In this document: piece by piece, positions 36,034 through 47,853 of the stretch
How positions within the stretch are numbered: the stretch's first letter is position 1
Layout: each line of letters opens with the position of its first letter
NCBI RefSeq assembly: GCF_036324505.1
Contig: NC_086350.1
Location: 27,386,257 to 27,450,256, forward strand
DNA: 64,000 nt
From: Eleginops maclovinus
Taxonomy: Eukaryota > Chordata > Actinopteri > Perciformes > Eleginopidae
Reading direction: 5' to 3'
Program-made: the position numbers and the translations under genes
Notes under the pieces: model-generated
Told to the model about the DNA's origin: nothing
The model's input: the letters and a program-made list of their open reading frames with translations, nothing else
Database searches by the model: none

Positions 36034-36535
36034 TAGGGCTGAACGATTAATTGCATTTGCGATAATATCGCGATATGACAAAACGAGATTGTCCAACCGC
36101 AAAGGCTGCGAGTTGACTGGTCACATGATCTGGTCACGTGACTTGCGAGTGAGCCGAGCGGAGCCGAGCGAAGCCAGCAGGCAGGGAAAGAAGTCAACGC
36201 TGCGCTTGAACCTGTTGCACAATGGCCTCAGGCTCGTCAGAAGAGTGCACGGCTGGAAGTTTGGTACCAAAGAGGGGCGGCACGTCAGTTGTGTGGAATT
36301 ATTTTGGCTTTAAAAAGGAAGATGCTGCACAACGTCAGGTATTGTGCAGAACGTGCCTCGCTACTGTTGCTACCTCATGAGGTTCATGATTGTAATCACG
36401 ATTGATTTATTGCTTGTGTTTGTTGAAAAATACATGAGAAGAGGACCTTGAAAAAAGAATCGCATGTTAAATCGCAATTGCAATATTGAGGAAAAAAATC
36501 GCAATTAGATTATTTTCTAAAATCGTTCAGCCCTA
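36034..36535 (+). mobile_element. hAT deletion derivative keeping only a BED finger
   Basis: Ends TAGGGCTGAACGATTAAT and, inverted, TAGGGCTGAACGATTTTA. Flanking 8-bp duplications differ by one base (AGCTGGAT at 36026-36033, AACTGGAT at 36536-36543). Subterminal repeats have the ATCGCGATA/AATCGCAATT type. Confidence 0.88.
36222..36380 (+). CDS. BED-type zinc finger fragment of a hAT transposase (about 52 codons)
   Basis: A short frame starting MASGSSEECTAGSLV continues to a BED-finger front half, SVVWNYFGFKKEDAAQRQVL with CRTC, and stops shortly after in VATS. It lacks the distal His residues of the finger and all catalytic domains. Whether it is expressed is unknown; it could at most bind DNA weakly or be non-functional. 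It starts centrally in the element, as expected for the first exon of the parental transposase. Confidence 0.6.
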   Translation: MASGSSEECTAGSLVPKRGGTSVVWNYFGFKKEDAAQRQVLCRTCLATVATS

Positions 36536-36543
36536 AACTGGAT

Positions 36544-38042
36544 TGAGAACGATGAGTTTCAGTTTGTACAGTGTCTGTTTAGCAGGCCGCATTACCGGTT
36601 CAGAGCTCCCAAGAAAAGGTGGCATGAGTGTTGGCAACCCGCTGGCGTGGGTCAAAGTCCCGGTGTGTCCGTAGCGTGCTGCTCCGTGTAAGGTTGTATC
36701 TGCACCGGAGGCTACACATGGATTTAGCGTATTCAGGGAGGACCAAGGCGTGACGTTCATCCATGAACACCCACCCGATCCTCGGCCTCCTTCCACGCTC
36801 AGACCCCGACCTCCGTTGTTGTCCTGGCGGTAATCCATGGCCGGTGCCAAACGACAACCATGCGCATCGGAGAGGCCCGCATCACCAGCACCGGAGGTAT
36901 GTAGCCCAGGGTTAGGCTAGATGTCTCCAGCCAAGAGGAGGGTTGCTGCCAGAAAAAAGATCTCCTGGTAGATCCGTCTTGATTTTTCGTTACCTCTGGT
37001 ACCTGTATGTTTTGGCAGGATAGCTTGGCCGTTGTTTAGCAGAACTTCGTAGATAATATGTTTGCTCGTTTGGTCTGATGCTGTGCTGAGGCTCTCCATG
37101 CTCAGTTGAATTTGTATAGCAACAACGCACAGAGAGTAAGAGTAGTCCAAAGACAAAACGTACTACAAACAGGCTTTGAGTGATCTGAGCACTTTGCCTT
37201 GGTAGTATCAGGGTGCGTGAGCCGGATTTTTGCGATGATAAAAGAGTTTTGCGTAATTGGCAAATGTGTTCGAGTGTGCGGCAGCAGCACCTGCTCGGCT
37301 GTGTGTCGCCGTCTTGGTTCAGATTGACATTCACTCAACCTGATTGCCATAACTAAATTAACTAAATGTGACATTTTCATTCTTTAAAGTATACTGTGGG
37401 TGTTCTGCCCACCTTATATTAGAAGTTTGATGATAAATTAAGGTTTTGCATTGCCATGGTTTATTGTTAGTAAAGGAATTTTAGGGTACAGGAAGTAGGA
37501 GAAAAAGTGAAGCTAAGCAGAGAAGCATGGCAGTAGACCTGCATTTTCCTATTAACTTAGTAAACAGCTCCGTCCGAAAGCAATGACTGTAAGTATAGTA
37601 ATGACAAAGTAGTTGTAAACATGTATTGTTTAAGGTTATGACATTTGTAATGGTTAAATGTGTGTAACTAAGCGTTAGCATTCGCGCCAGTGTTAGCATT
37701 CGGCTAGCGTTAGCATTATTTACTTTGTATTTGACTTGTTTGAACTTGGCGTTCTTGTGTGTTGATCTGTGTTTGTTATGCTTGAATGTATGACATTATT
37801 AAGCGCCTTGTATCTTTTTTTAAAATTCTAGTTTCACTCCGTTTGACGGTCAGTTGACTGCAGAGAAGTCAATAAAAGGAGCATGGCTGCTCATTTCCTG
37901 GCTCTCAAAAGAGTTTGGCTGGCTGTTTAATCTATGTCAACACTGAGGCAGTACAACACATAGCGAGAACAGTACAGTGGGCCTGTCAATACATTAAAAA
38001 AAGAATACTGTTTAATACATATTGTCAGGTGAATGATTGTTC
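36544..38042. other. Intergenic sequence, 36560-36900 GC-richer
   Basis: The GC-rich patch gives open frames on the minus strand without recognisable family signatures. It may be an old element or a regulatory region. The rest has no recognised feature. Confidence 0.35.
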
Positions 38043-38170
38043 CCACACTGTTCCTTGAGGGGGCAGTGTTGCCCTTAGTGAAGGTACCATTGTATGTGAC
38101 TTTACTATAATAATGAACAAGACGATGGAAAAGGACATTGCAACTAAATGAACTGCATTGATTTGATTAG
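38043..38170. repeat. Unclassified dispersed repeat, copy 2
   Basis: Same ordered motifs as 24596-24764 (GGGGGCAGTGTTGC, TTGTATGTGACTTT, ATGGAAAAGGACAT). Confidence 0.55.
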
Positions 38171-38973
38171 CTAGACGACAGCAGCCAGATAATTTCTTTC
38201 ATCAATCCACGGCAGTGTATTTAGCTCCGGTGGGTTATAGTTATAGGCTAAAGCTCTGTTGACATTTTGTGAATTCTCTTCAGTCACAGGTTCTAGTTTC
38301 ATTCAAGCCCCATACACATTATCCAAACTTGATTTCCCTGCAGGTAGCTTAACAATATTAAATATTGTCAGAGAGCCCCCCCCTCCATCACCATCCATAT
38401 TGCTGAATACATTGCTGTGAGACTTTCTTGGCAGGGCCCCAACTTGTTTTAAAACTGCTGCTAGCTGTAATATATCCCACGGCTCAGCGCTTGACAGAGC
38501 TGCTAATATGATTTTTCTCCACCTGTTTGCCGGGCCTTGGATACTGTAGCTCTGTTCCTCTGTGTGCTGGGTGTGTTTACTCATGAGAGGTATCCATTAT
38601 CTCTGACATGTTCCAGCTGAAATGATGCTGAGAAATGTGTTAATACAAAATCTAATGCGATGTGCTCTAACACAGACGATTGAATCATTTTAAAATGGTA
38701 TTCTTTATGTTCAAATGGAAGCTAAATAGGTAAGGTTGAAAAGAAAAAACAAAAAAAAAGCCACACAGGTAATTAGGAGATGCTTTGACTTTCCTTAACA
38801 CTCAGCACACCAAAGACATGAAAATATGAAAGCCTATCTTCCTCTGATTTAATTTAAATATTTACCCACATCAGGATCACAGTAGAGCTAATTGGCAAAT
38901 TAAGTTTTCTTATGTATTTTGAGGTTGGTTTCTTTTAAATAGTTTTATAAAAAATGATTCAAACAAGAGTTAT
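38171..38973. other. Intergenic sequence
   Basis: Nothing recognised. Confidence 0.4.
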
Positions 38974-39414
38974 GTAAAGGCCCTATTCTGATTTTTAGGC
39001 TTTTCCCTTTTCTTGTAGTGTTGTTGTGCATGGTTGGTCTGCGAGCTAAAATCCCTGTGTTCCTCCCCCACACACTACCCCCCTGCCTAAAACGCCTCCA
39101 TTGGATTCCTTTGTTCACTTCTGGAGTGACATCACTAGGTGACACTTCACTTTCAATTGGCCAGAGCTCCAACACATTGTACATGATCGGCTAAAGGGCG
39201 GGACATTTCTGAGCAGTTGACTAATCACATCCAGCTAACCAATCAGAGCAGACTGAACTCTGGTTTCAGACAGAGGCTGAAAAGAGGTGCAGCAGCACAG
39301 GCAGTATGAGAAAAATAAAGAGCTTTATAACCATTAAAGCATGGAGACATGTCCCAGGAGAGATACTGAATACTTCATGAACCTGAACATGATCAGAATA
39401 TGTCCTCTTTAATG
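38974..39414. mobile_element. Nonautonomous Kolobok-like element (TTAA type)
   Basis: Left end GTAAAGGCCCTATTCTGA and right end, inverted, TTAAAGAGGACATATTCTGA are related. The left end resembles TTAAAGGTCCCCTATTATGC at 43066, which fronts a THAP-coding fragment. The last 57 bp (39358-39414) correspond in length and order to the repeat unit of the 46448-47853 minisatellite. Confidence 0.65.
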
Positions 39415-39942
39415 TAATCGCATAAATTACAATAAAGAATCTAACCTGGTTCAGTATGCAGTGCAATTCCCTCCATAAAGTATGATGTTGCAGTTTACAT
39501 CCATCAAACGATATGTAGTGAAAGTTAGGTAACACACTCAGAGGTAAACCTGTTGAATACTACAGTGGAGCTTTACAAGAGCCACATTTCATTCATCTGG
39601 AGCTGACCAAGTCATGAGGCGGGCTCACACACCGAAAAGATTATCTTTACCTGCTAAAAGTGTAAATTGTTTGCTAACAAGTTTGCCCCACAAAGTGTTG
39701 TCTTTACATCTTACCGTTTAAAGAGCAGTAAATGAAGTTTAAAATAAATAAAGGTAGCAGTAGCAAGTTTATCTTAGAATGTAACATTTGACTTTCCCAC
39801 ATGGACAGATGGAAGAGTAACAGAGCCTGGGGCTGTTTTAGAGTCTATTTTCTCCTAACTAAATTTAATCTGAGAGAATATTAAGGTTTACTTCTCTTAC
39901 TGAAAACTAAATTACACGGTAAAACTCAGAGTGATTTTCTAG
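39415..39942. other. Intergenic sequence
   Basis: Nothing recognised. Confidence 0.4.
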
Positions 39943-40071
39943 CAGATGTTCTCTATACTCAGAGTCTTCCAGATGTTCTCTATACTCAGAGTCTTCCAGA
40001 TGTTCTCTACTGCGAGTCTTCCAGATGTTCTCTACTGCGAGTCTTCCAGATGTTCTCTATACTCTGATATT
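39943..40071. repeat. Minisatellite, 25-27 bp unit, five copies
   Basis: Units CAGATGTTCTCTATACTCAG plus AGTCTTC, alternating with a 2-bp shorter CAGATGTTCTCTACTGCG form. Confidence 0.95.
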
Positions 40072-41651
40072 GAAGATTATTCTCAGGGTTATTTCTGAGA
40101 GGGTCTCCTAGTATCGCCTCCTCCCTCTGCTCTGTAATGTAACCTGTACCTGTCTGTGTTAATGTTCACAACCCCGTAAGAACAGGAGGTTGATAGGAAA
40201 GTAGTCCCAGGTCAGAGTCCAGTTCCATGGCTTAGTGTTAATGCACCGGAGTCCTCATTCCTGAGCCTGAGTCAGGACTACAACGCTGTCCATTCAGCTT
40301 GCTCCTTCTTTCTGTGAATTCTTTACATGATAACTGAGGCATCTGTGGAAGAATAATACCTGAAATGTAAATGATGAGCACACATTGTGTTGCTGCGTTG
40401 TCCGTAATGTGGTTTCTTCATGTTTTGAGGACCCACGCAGTAACAGATTCACTGCTTTCTGGGTTGACGTTGATGACACATCCCAGAGAACATTAACTGT
40501 CCTGGTTTCAAGCCATCGATCGTGGTGTCCTGACTCATTTCCTCAAAATATAAAAAATCTGGGAGTCAAATTCAAACAGGCTTCAAGCTGCAGCGCATCC
40601 CCACACACCCACCGACAGGCGGGCCAGGCTTGGCAGGAAGTGAGCCTTCCCTGCCAGGGTTCTTACAACACTCATAACTTATTTTCTCTCTGGGCAGGGA
40701 GAGATCTCTCATAATCTCCATCAACACAGAGATGCTCAGGACTGCAGCGGCCATTTAGCTTTCAATTAGCAGTGATGGAAGAACCACTCAGATTTGATGC
40801 TTAAATAAAAGTAAGGATGCTACACTGGAAAAAAGACTTAGTACATACAGATAAATAAATGAATAAGGCTTTATTTTACAGCACAACACATTAAAACAGG
40901 AACACCAGAAATTCAATTAAATTCATTCAAATGTTTAAACCTTTTAGCAGCTTCACAGTTCAAGGGACACAAAGTGGTAAGAGGTGTGATAATAAAAAAG
41001 TACAATAAAATACATTTTTGTCCAGAAGTTCATGACAGAAAACATAATGAATAAATACAAAGAAATATTAAAACCTATCAAATAAATAAAACAATACAAA
41101 ACATTAAAATAATCATAATGATTAAAAGACCAATCAAAAGGGGATGCAGCTAATAAAAAGCAAATGTAATCAGTTACAATTACTAGTTACCTGTAAAAAG
41201 TATCACAGTATAAAGGTTAAGTAACATGACATCTTCCCGTACTTTTTGATTACCTCAATATCAAATGCAATGCAAAAAAAAGAAAAGAAAAGAAATATCA
41301 AAAAGATGTTCTTTGCTTGAATGTATTATGTAATACCGCAGGATCAGAAATGTGTCCTCTTAATTTATATTCTAGGCCTACAGAATAATGTAGTTTAAAA
41401 AATGAATTAAAAACAAACACAGATTTTTTTTGTTTAATAAATCAGGTGTCCAGCAACTGCATAAAAAAAGAATGATTTGTTCAGAGTTTGATTCTCAATG
41501 TTTTTTGCACTTATTGTAAGTCGCTTTGTAAGCCAAGTGAAATGTAACATAATGGAATGGAATGAAGGTAGTCTAAATGAAAATGCAGGCAGCAGTCTAC
41601 TTCGATATATCTTTATACTAACTGACTTTATTATGATTATATACCATATTA
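40072..41651. other. Intergenic sequence with repeat fragments
   Basis: 41160-41235 holds a piece (TAATCAGTTACAATTACTAG) related in reverse to the hAT-like elements at 1755 and 41652. 41475-41560 is an L2 tail (CACTTATTGTAAGTCGCTTT). No gene recognised. Confidence 0.5.
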
Positions 41652-42252
41652 TCTGGATGGGGAGCAACAGATTGCATGTAATGGGATTAAGTAATCAGGA
41701 TACAAAGAAAAGGTAACTTACAGTTACATCAAAAATGTGGAATCAGATGACTGGTACGTTTAAAAAAAAGAGAGGGGTAATACTAGCAATATTACAATGT
41801 TATGTTATAATACCTTTTGAAATAAAAATAGATCATAGGTAGACTTTCTGCCTTCATTTTCATTTTGCTTTTCATTTAGACTGCTTTCATTCTTCTTCAT
41901 TTGAATAATTTTTTAAACCAGTCAGTGGACACCTGGTTTATTAAATCAAAAATCTGTGTTTGAAAACAGCATTTGTTAATTATATTATTCTGTAGGCCTA
42001 TTTTTTAATTTAAGAGGACACATTTTAATCCTGAATATCTTAGTTTCTTATTTTCTAAGGTCACATTGTTCGGTTGTTACATATTACACTCAAGCAAAAA
42101 ACATTCTTTTGAAGCTTATTTTCTCTTATTTATTTGCATTGCATTTGATATTGAGGTAATCCAAAATGAAAGTAGGTCACTGATTCCATAATTTCTACAG
42201 GTAACTAGTCATAGTAACAGATTACATTTTTAAAGTAACGCTCCCAACCTGT
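41652..42252. mobile_element. Nonautonomous DNA element, hAT-like (copy B)
   Basis: Same layout as 1755-2357: left GGATGGGGAGCAACAGATTG, then ATTAAGTAATCAGGATACAA; right GGTAACTAGTCATAGTAACA, then CGCTCCCAACCTG. Confidence 0.55.
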
Positions 42253-43065
42253 ACATTATACATTATGTTTCTATTTTTCCTTCAGTATGTGTGGTGTTAT
42301 TTCTGCACGCAGGAGACCCTCTCAGCTCCTCTCTGCCTCTGTAGTTCTGTGGCTCTGGGAGAAGAGGCTGTGTTTGGAGGCAGCAGCGCGTGCGTCACGC
42401 TCCCTGCATGGAACCTTCTCAGAGATTCTGCATCAACCCACTCCTCTGAGTCATTTTTGACAAAGCTTTCATCAACCCCACGTTTACACTGACCTGTGTG
42501 GTGCCGTTCACCTGAGCTCAGATGTCGGGGCCACCGCTGCAGGCTCAGCAGTCAGTTCTGAGCTGTGTTCAGGGACATGTTGAAGAGTCAGGAGCAGGGA
42601 TACACAGAGCTCACAGTCCTTTCTTCTATTTTTCTACTGCAATGCTTTCTGTTTGCTTTGTAAAGAGAATCCGACTGCACACCTTCATACAGACATTTAT
42701 ACAATCAAATGTTATATATGTTAATATAAAAATGTAATCTGTTACAATAACTAGTTACCTGGCAACAGTCACACTCTGCTCCCTCACTCTCTGTTGCACC
42801 CATCAGCTCCACTATAGGCCTCCTTCACCCTCACCTCAGTGCCAGATCATACTTCGCAACATGCAAGTCTTTCCCGCATTACCTCCCAGATTGCTCTCCG
42901 GGTTTCGACCTAGCTTGCCCCTGACCAGCCTGCTTTGCTCGTTTCCTGACCCTGCCTGTACCTGCGTCTTCTGTTTCGCCTATTCCTGGAACCCTCGCCG
43001 GGCCCCGACCTGTGTTTTGCCTGCTGTCTGCCGGTTTGTCGTTCTACCTACCACTGCAGCCTTAA
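42253..43065. other. Unassigned; possible LTR fragment near its right side
   Basis: 42860-43060 is a pyrimidine-rich C/T/G stretch (CCCTGCCTGTACCTGCGTCT) reminiscent of some teleost LTRs and ends where the Kolobok-like element begins. No LTR ends could be shown. 42722-42765 holds another hAT-like end fragment. Confidence 0.3.
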
Positions 43066-43860
43066 AGGTCCCCTATTATGCTTGTCCAGTTATAACCCGT
43101 CCTTTCATGTGTTATGTAGCCTTTTCTGCATGTAAACGGTCTGCAAAGTCAAACACCCTCAAAGTACACCCTGTAGCAAGTTAAACTCTAAAGCAGAAAA
43201 AACGTGTCTATGATGCCCTCCCACGCTTGTTGGAGATTTTTGTTTTTCCATTTTTTTCTTCTGGGGGCCGTCACTAAATCTATAGACCAATAGGCACACC
43301 CTCCTCTGCCATTTACTGTTGAAAGGCTGAAATGTCAAGGAAGTATTTTGCCCTGAAATGTAAGGGGAAATGTCATCTGTTTGCCTTACTGAAGGCAGTA
43401 CCACGACAGAGTCAGTGGTTGAAATGTATTTTTAACACTATTCCTTCAACAGGTCAAAGTACTGTACTGTGTACCCGGCATTTCACGGACGACAGCTTCA
43501 AAAACCTTGCACAGGTTGATGCCGATATGCAAAGCCTGCAGTACTGAAGGACAAGGCTGTTCCTACTTTGTTTCAGTTCTAACATTACATCTGAAATATA
43601 AGAGCTGTGAAACCGCCTGCTCCAGTCTACTTTGGGACAGTGGATCAGGTCCATCACGTTGGTCTGTCTCATTTTCAGGATCGGACTCCGGTTCAAACAT
43701 ATATGGCTTCACGACGTCATTGTAACATGTAAACTGATGCTCAGCTGTAACGGGAAGGCTGGGCAGCACTCTCTTAGAAAGGTGCTTGACCAATCAGAAC
43801 AGAGTGGGGGCGAGCTGACCTATCAGAGCACACTGTCCACCTACTGCATTAAAATAGATA
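43066..43860 (+). mobile_element. Kolobok-like DNA transposon fragment with THAP domain
   Basis: Starts TTAAAGGTCCCCTATTATGC. The frame 43332-43547 is a THAP-like zinc finger: MSRKYFALKCKGKCHLFALL, then SQWLKCIFNTIP and VLCTRHFTDDSFKNLAQ. Kolobok transposases carry THAP domains and use TTAA targets, which fits. No catalytic domain remains and the right end is unclear. Confidence 0.65.
43332..43547 (+). pseudogene. THAP-domain fragment of a Kolobok-type transposase
   Basis: 71 codons containing the C2CH-type THAP layout: CKGKCHLFAL at the N terminus, QWLK with the invariant Trp, and CTRHF with the final Cys and His. The frame stops (QSLQY) before any nuclease region. Initial Met and length suit the first exon of a transposase. 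Confidence 0.6.
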
Positions 43861-45392
43861 TGTATTTAAAATAACGAATAATTAAAGTGGCCTAAATATC
43901 AACTATGAAGAAAATTAACCCGGTACGACTACCTATAATATATCAATCTTAAATTCAACAAGACTGTAGCTCTAATCCTGCAGTAATGTCTTTCTTTTTT
44001 ATTTCAACAGTAATCTGATACTTATTTACACCACCCCCCCGTTTCCACTCTGTTCCAGTTTTCCAGCTTTTATTTACACATTCTATTATCTGATATTGTT
44101 TGTATGAATGCACTTATAAGTCCATTCCATACCGCCTCAGGATTCCCAGCTGAAGTTCTGATAGCTCATACGTGCTGATAAACAAACACACGTGCACACA
44201 AACACACACACACACACACGTTAATGTTTCTCCACTCCCCTGTAACCCACAGGAAGTCACCCCGCAGAAAGTCTGGATCTGTTTGTGGAAATTTATAACA
44301 ATGTCATTCCATTCTGACTCTGAGTTTCCTTGCTCGGCACAGGTTTGATCCAATTAGAAACAGGAGATTGGGTTTTTTTCCTGCCAGGAGAGCTTTCATT
44401 TCATGCTGAAATATTGCTGACGTAGCGTTTTCTGCTTAATCTGATAATCAGATCCCCAAGGACTTTCGTCTTCCCCCGTCTTCCTTGTTTTCCATGGAAC
44501 TCTAATCCTCTCTCCTGTGCCCTCCTCTCCTCTTTCTCCTTATCTTTTCCCTCTCCTCACTCTCTCTACCTCCCTTTTCCCTTCTTCCCCTCCACACACC
44601 TTCCCCTCTTCAAGTCAACACACTCCACTGCCAACAGAGATAAAAAGCTCAACTCGGGCTAATGCACCTCTTTGATGGACAGGCACAGATCCAATGGAGC
44701 GTTGCCCTTCAATTAGGCCTCTGTGGTCACCTGGCAACAGTGTTAACGAAGTGTACCCTTAAATTAAGTCTCGGCAGTTCCTCAGCAGCAGCGTGAGCCA
44801 ATGAGGCGTGAGCAGAGGTTGATGCTGCTCGCTTCAAGCCCCGGAGTGCCGATTCGGCTTTAATCACTCAGTCGCCATTTAGTGCTACGTTGTCGCACAG
44901 GATGTGTGTGTATATGTGTGTGTGTTTTATTATGTGCATACTCAAGGCTCATTGGACGTGCTAAGTTTACAGAGCCTTGATGTTATGTGGCTGTGAGACT
45001 TGTTTATGAGCTGTTCATGATAACTCCCTCTAACAATATAGGTGCAGGGCTCCGGCTTTTATAGCAACTCATCCATGGAAGGCTTCATCGCTCACAGAGA
45101 CAGAGCTGCTGTTTGATGCCGCTGCAAACTCAAGCTTCTCTGTAATCCTTTATCACTGTGTTAAAGCAAAGAAGACCCATCCTCTCTATAATGTCATCTA
45201 TTAAAAGAGGGGGAGGCAGCAGGGGAAAAGTGAATCAAAGCAAGGGAAGGAAGAGACCTCAGCGAGGAGGAGGGAGATGAAGAGGGAGGATAATGACAGA
45301 GAAGGAGGGAGTGATAGAAAGTCCATCCAGAGTGATACAGCAAGATGTGCCTGAGGGTGATGATTAGTGGATTCTAACCCATCTACATTACA
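43861..45392. other. Longest repeat-poor stretch; possible regulatory DNA
   Basis: Apart from a short CA run at 44196-44219, no transposon signature is visible from about 44100 to 45380. 44620-44900 has a balanced base composition and could be conserved noncoding DNA, but conservation cannot be seen from one sequence. Confidence 0.3.
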
Positions 45393-45935
45393 AGTACTCA
45401 GATCTTGTACTTGAGTAAAAGTAGAAGTACTCAGATGTTGTACTTAAGTAGAAGTACCAGAGTGTAGGAATACTCTGTCACAGTAAAAGTATTCTAAATG
45501 TTCCTCCAGTGAAAGTAGAAAGTACTCTCATCAAAATGTACTTAAAGTAGCGACAGTAAAAGTAGTCATTGTTTGATTGGTCCATTTCAGAATAATATCT
45601 CTGATATGTTTTATAATGATTGATCATTAAAGTGTTCTCAGAGCTGGTAAAGGTGCAGCTAGTTTGAATGGCTTTGTATACTGCAGGGTAGCTGCTGGAT
45701 TTACTGCAGGTGAACTAAAGTCTGATTTAAGGGCTGATTATATTTACCATCATTAATCCAGATCTGTAAAGTAACTAAAGGTATTAGATACATGTATTGG
45801 AGTAAAAGTACACCATTTACCTCTGAATATAATGCAGTATAAGTCCAATACTCAGGTAAAGTACAACTCCCTCAAAATGAATTGTACTTAAGTACAGTGT
45901 ACTTGAGTAAATCTACTTAGTTACTTTACACCACT
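45393..45935 (+). mobile_element. hAT-type nonautonomous element, copy 3
   Basis: Same body and orientation as 13309-13945 (AGTACTCAGATCTTGTACTT units, then TTGATTGGTCCATTTCAGAA). The right end is intact; inverted it reads CAGTGGTGTAAAGTAACTAA. It lacks the (TTATC)n-tailed insertion found in copies 1 and 2. Confidence 0.85.
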
Positions 45936-46447
45936 GAGTCGTAAGTCTATCGGTCTTCAGAATCAAAGTGTCAATCATCAAATCAGCTGAGAGCAGTCCA
46001 AGCCAAGTCTTATCAAAGCAAGTCAACCATGAGTGAAAACAAGTCCTAGTCAAGTCTCTCTTCACAAGTTGAGCAGCTGTTTAATTCAAAGTGACTCATG
46101 CATCTTCTTATGAAATCCAGGGCTTGGACAGACATCTAAAACAAAGGAACAGGTCAGGTTTCAGGCTGATTAAAACAAATTAAGTCTTGAATGATTGCGG
46201 AAAAGTTTCCGGCCAAGTTTGAAGTGTCTGATAGTAAACAAAGTCTGCAGTCATTATGCTCAGATCCTTCCAAGCGATAAATAAACTGATCTGCAATGCA
46301 TGGCCTGTCTGTCTGAATCTCATCTGTGTTTCATTGTTCTGGTATTTTTACCATATTTTAACTTGAGAGCTGACTCATGTTGCTTTATTACATAAAGTCT
46401 TAAAGAGGTTTACGCCTTCATTAGACTCATGGAGACATGTCCCAGGA
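45936..46447. other. Flank leading into the minisatellite
   Basis: 46419-46447 (CATGGAGACATGTCCCAGGA) matches 39340-39357 of the Kolobok-like element, just before the repeat array. Confidence 0.6.
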
Positions 46448-47853
46448 GAGACACTACATACTGATATACACCTGAACATCAGCAGGAGATGACTCTTTAA
46501 AGTAGAGACACTACATACTGATATACACCTGAACATCAGCAGGAGAGGACTCTTTAAAGTAGAGACACTACATACTGATATACACCTGAACATCAGCAGG
46601 AGAGGACTCTTTAAAGTAGAGACACTACATACTGATATACACCTGAACATCAGCAGGAGAGGACTCTTTAAAGTAGAGACACTACATACTGATATACACC
46701 TGAACATCAGCAGGAGAGGACTCTTTAAAGTAGAGACTCTACATACTGATATACACCTGAACATCAGCAGGAGAGGACTCTTTAAAGTAGAGACTCTACA
46801 TACTGATATACACCTGAACATCAGCTGGAGAGGACTCTTTAAAGTAGAGACGCTACATACTGATATACACCTGAACATCAGCAGGAGAGGACTCTTTAAA
46901 GTAGAGACACTACATACTGATATACACCTGAACATCAGCAGGAGAGGACTCTTTAAAGTAGAGACACTACATACTGATATACACCTGAACATCAGCAGGA
47001 GAGGACTCTTTAAAGTAGAGACACTACATACTGATATACACCTGAACATCAGCAGGAGAGGACTCTTTAAAGTAGAGACACTACATACTGATATACACCT
47101 GAACTTCAGCAGGAGAGGACTCTTTAAAGTAGAGACACTACATTCTGATATACACCTGAACATCAGCTGGATAGGACTCTTTAAAGTAGAGACGCTACAT
47201 ACTGATATACACCTGAACATCAGCAGGAGAGGACTCTTTAAAGTAGAGACACTACATACTGATATACACCTGAACATCAGCAGGAGAGGACTCTTTAAAG
47301 TAGAGACACTACATACTGATATACACCTGAACTTCAGCAGGAGAGGACTCTTTAAAGTAGAGACACTACATTCTGATATACACCTGAACATCAGCTGGAT
47401 AGGACTCTTTAAAGTAGAGACGCTACATACTGATATACACCTGAACATCAGCAGGAGAGGACTCTTTAAAGTAGAGACACTACATACTGATATACACCTG
47501 AACATCAGCAGGAGAGGACTCTTTAAAGTAGAGACACTACATACTGACATACACCTGAACATCAGCAGGAGAGGACTCTTTAAAGTAGAGACACTACATA
47601 CTGACATACACCTGAACATCAGCAGGAGATGACTCTTTAAAGTAGAGACACTACATACTGATATACACCTGAACATCAGCAAGAGAGGACTCTTTAAAGT
47701 AGAGACACTACATACTGATATACACCTGAACATCAGCAGGAGAGGACTCTTTAAAGTAGAGACGCTACATACTGATATACACCTGAACATCAGCAGGAGA
47801 GGACTCTTTAAAGTAGAGACACTACATACTGATATACACCTGAACATCAGCAG
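46448..47853. repeat. 57-bp minisatellite, 24 full units plus 38 bp
   Basis: Unit: GAGACACTACATACTGATAT, then ACACCTGAACATCAGCAGGA, then GAGGACTCTTTAAAGTA. Unit starts are exactly 57 bp apart from 46448 to 47816. Because 57 is divisible by three and no stop lies in one minus frame, a 490-codon frame of 19-residue repeats (MFRCISVCSVSTLKSPLLL) runs through it. I regard that frame as a by-product. Variant units (CTTCAGCAGG, CAGCTGGATAGG, GACGCT) recur in a 228-bp, four-unit higher-order pattern around 47103-47450. Confidence 0.97.

Noticed and set aside
36560..36900. GC-richer segment with open minus frames, considered as a Harbinger-type transposase
   Set aside because: No nuclease or Myb-like motif could be recognised in any frame.
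38303..38584. 93-codon minus frame
   Set aside because: No motif, no splice context, and glycine run from a simple CCC stretch.
42860..43060. Pyrimidine-rich stretch considered as an LTR
   Set aside because: No TG...CA ends, primer site or second copy found; mentioned only as possible.
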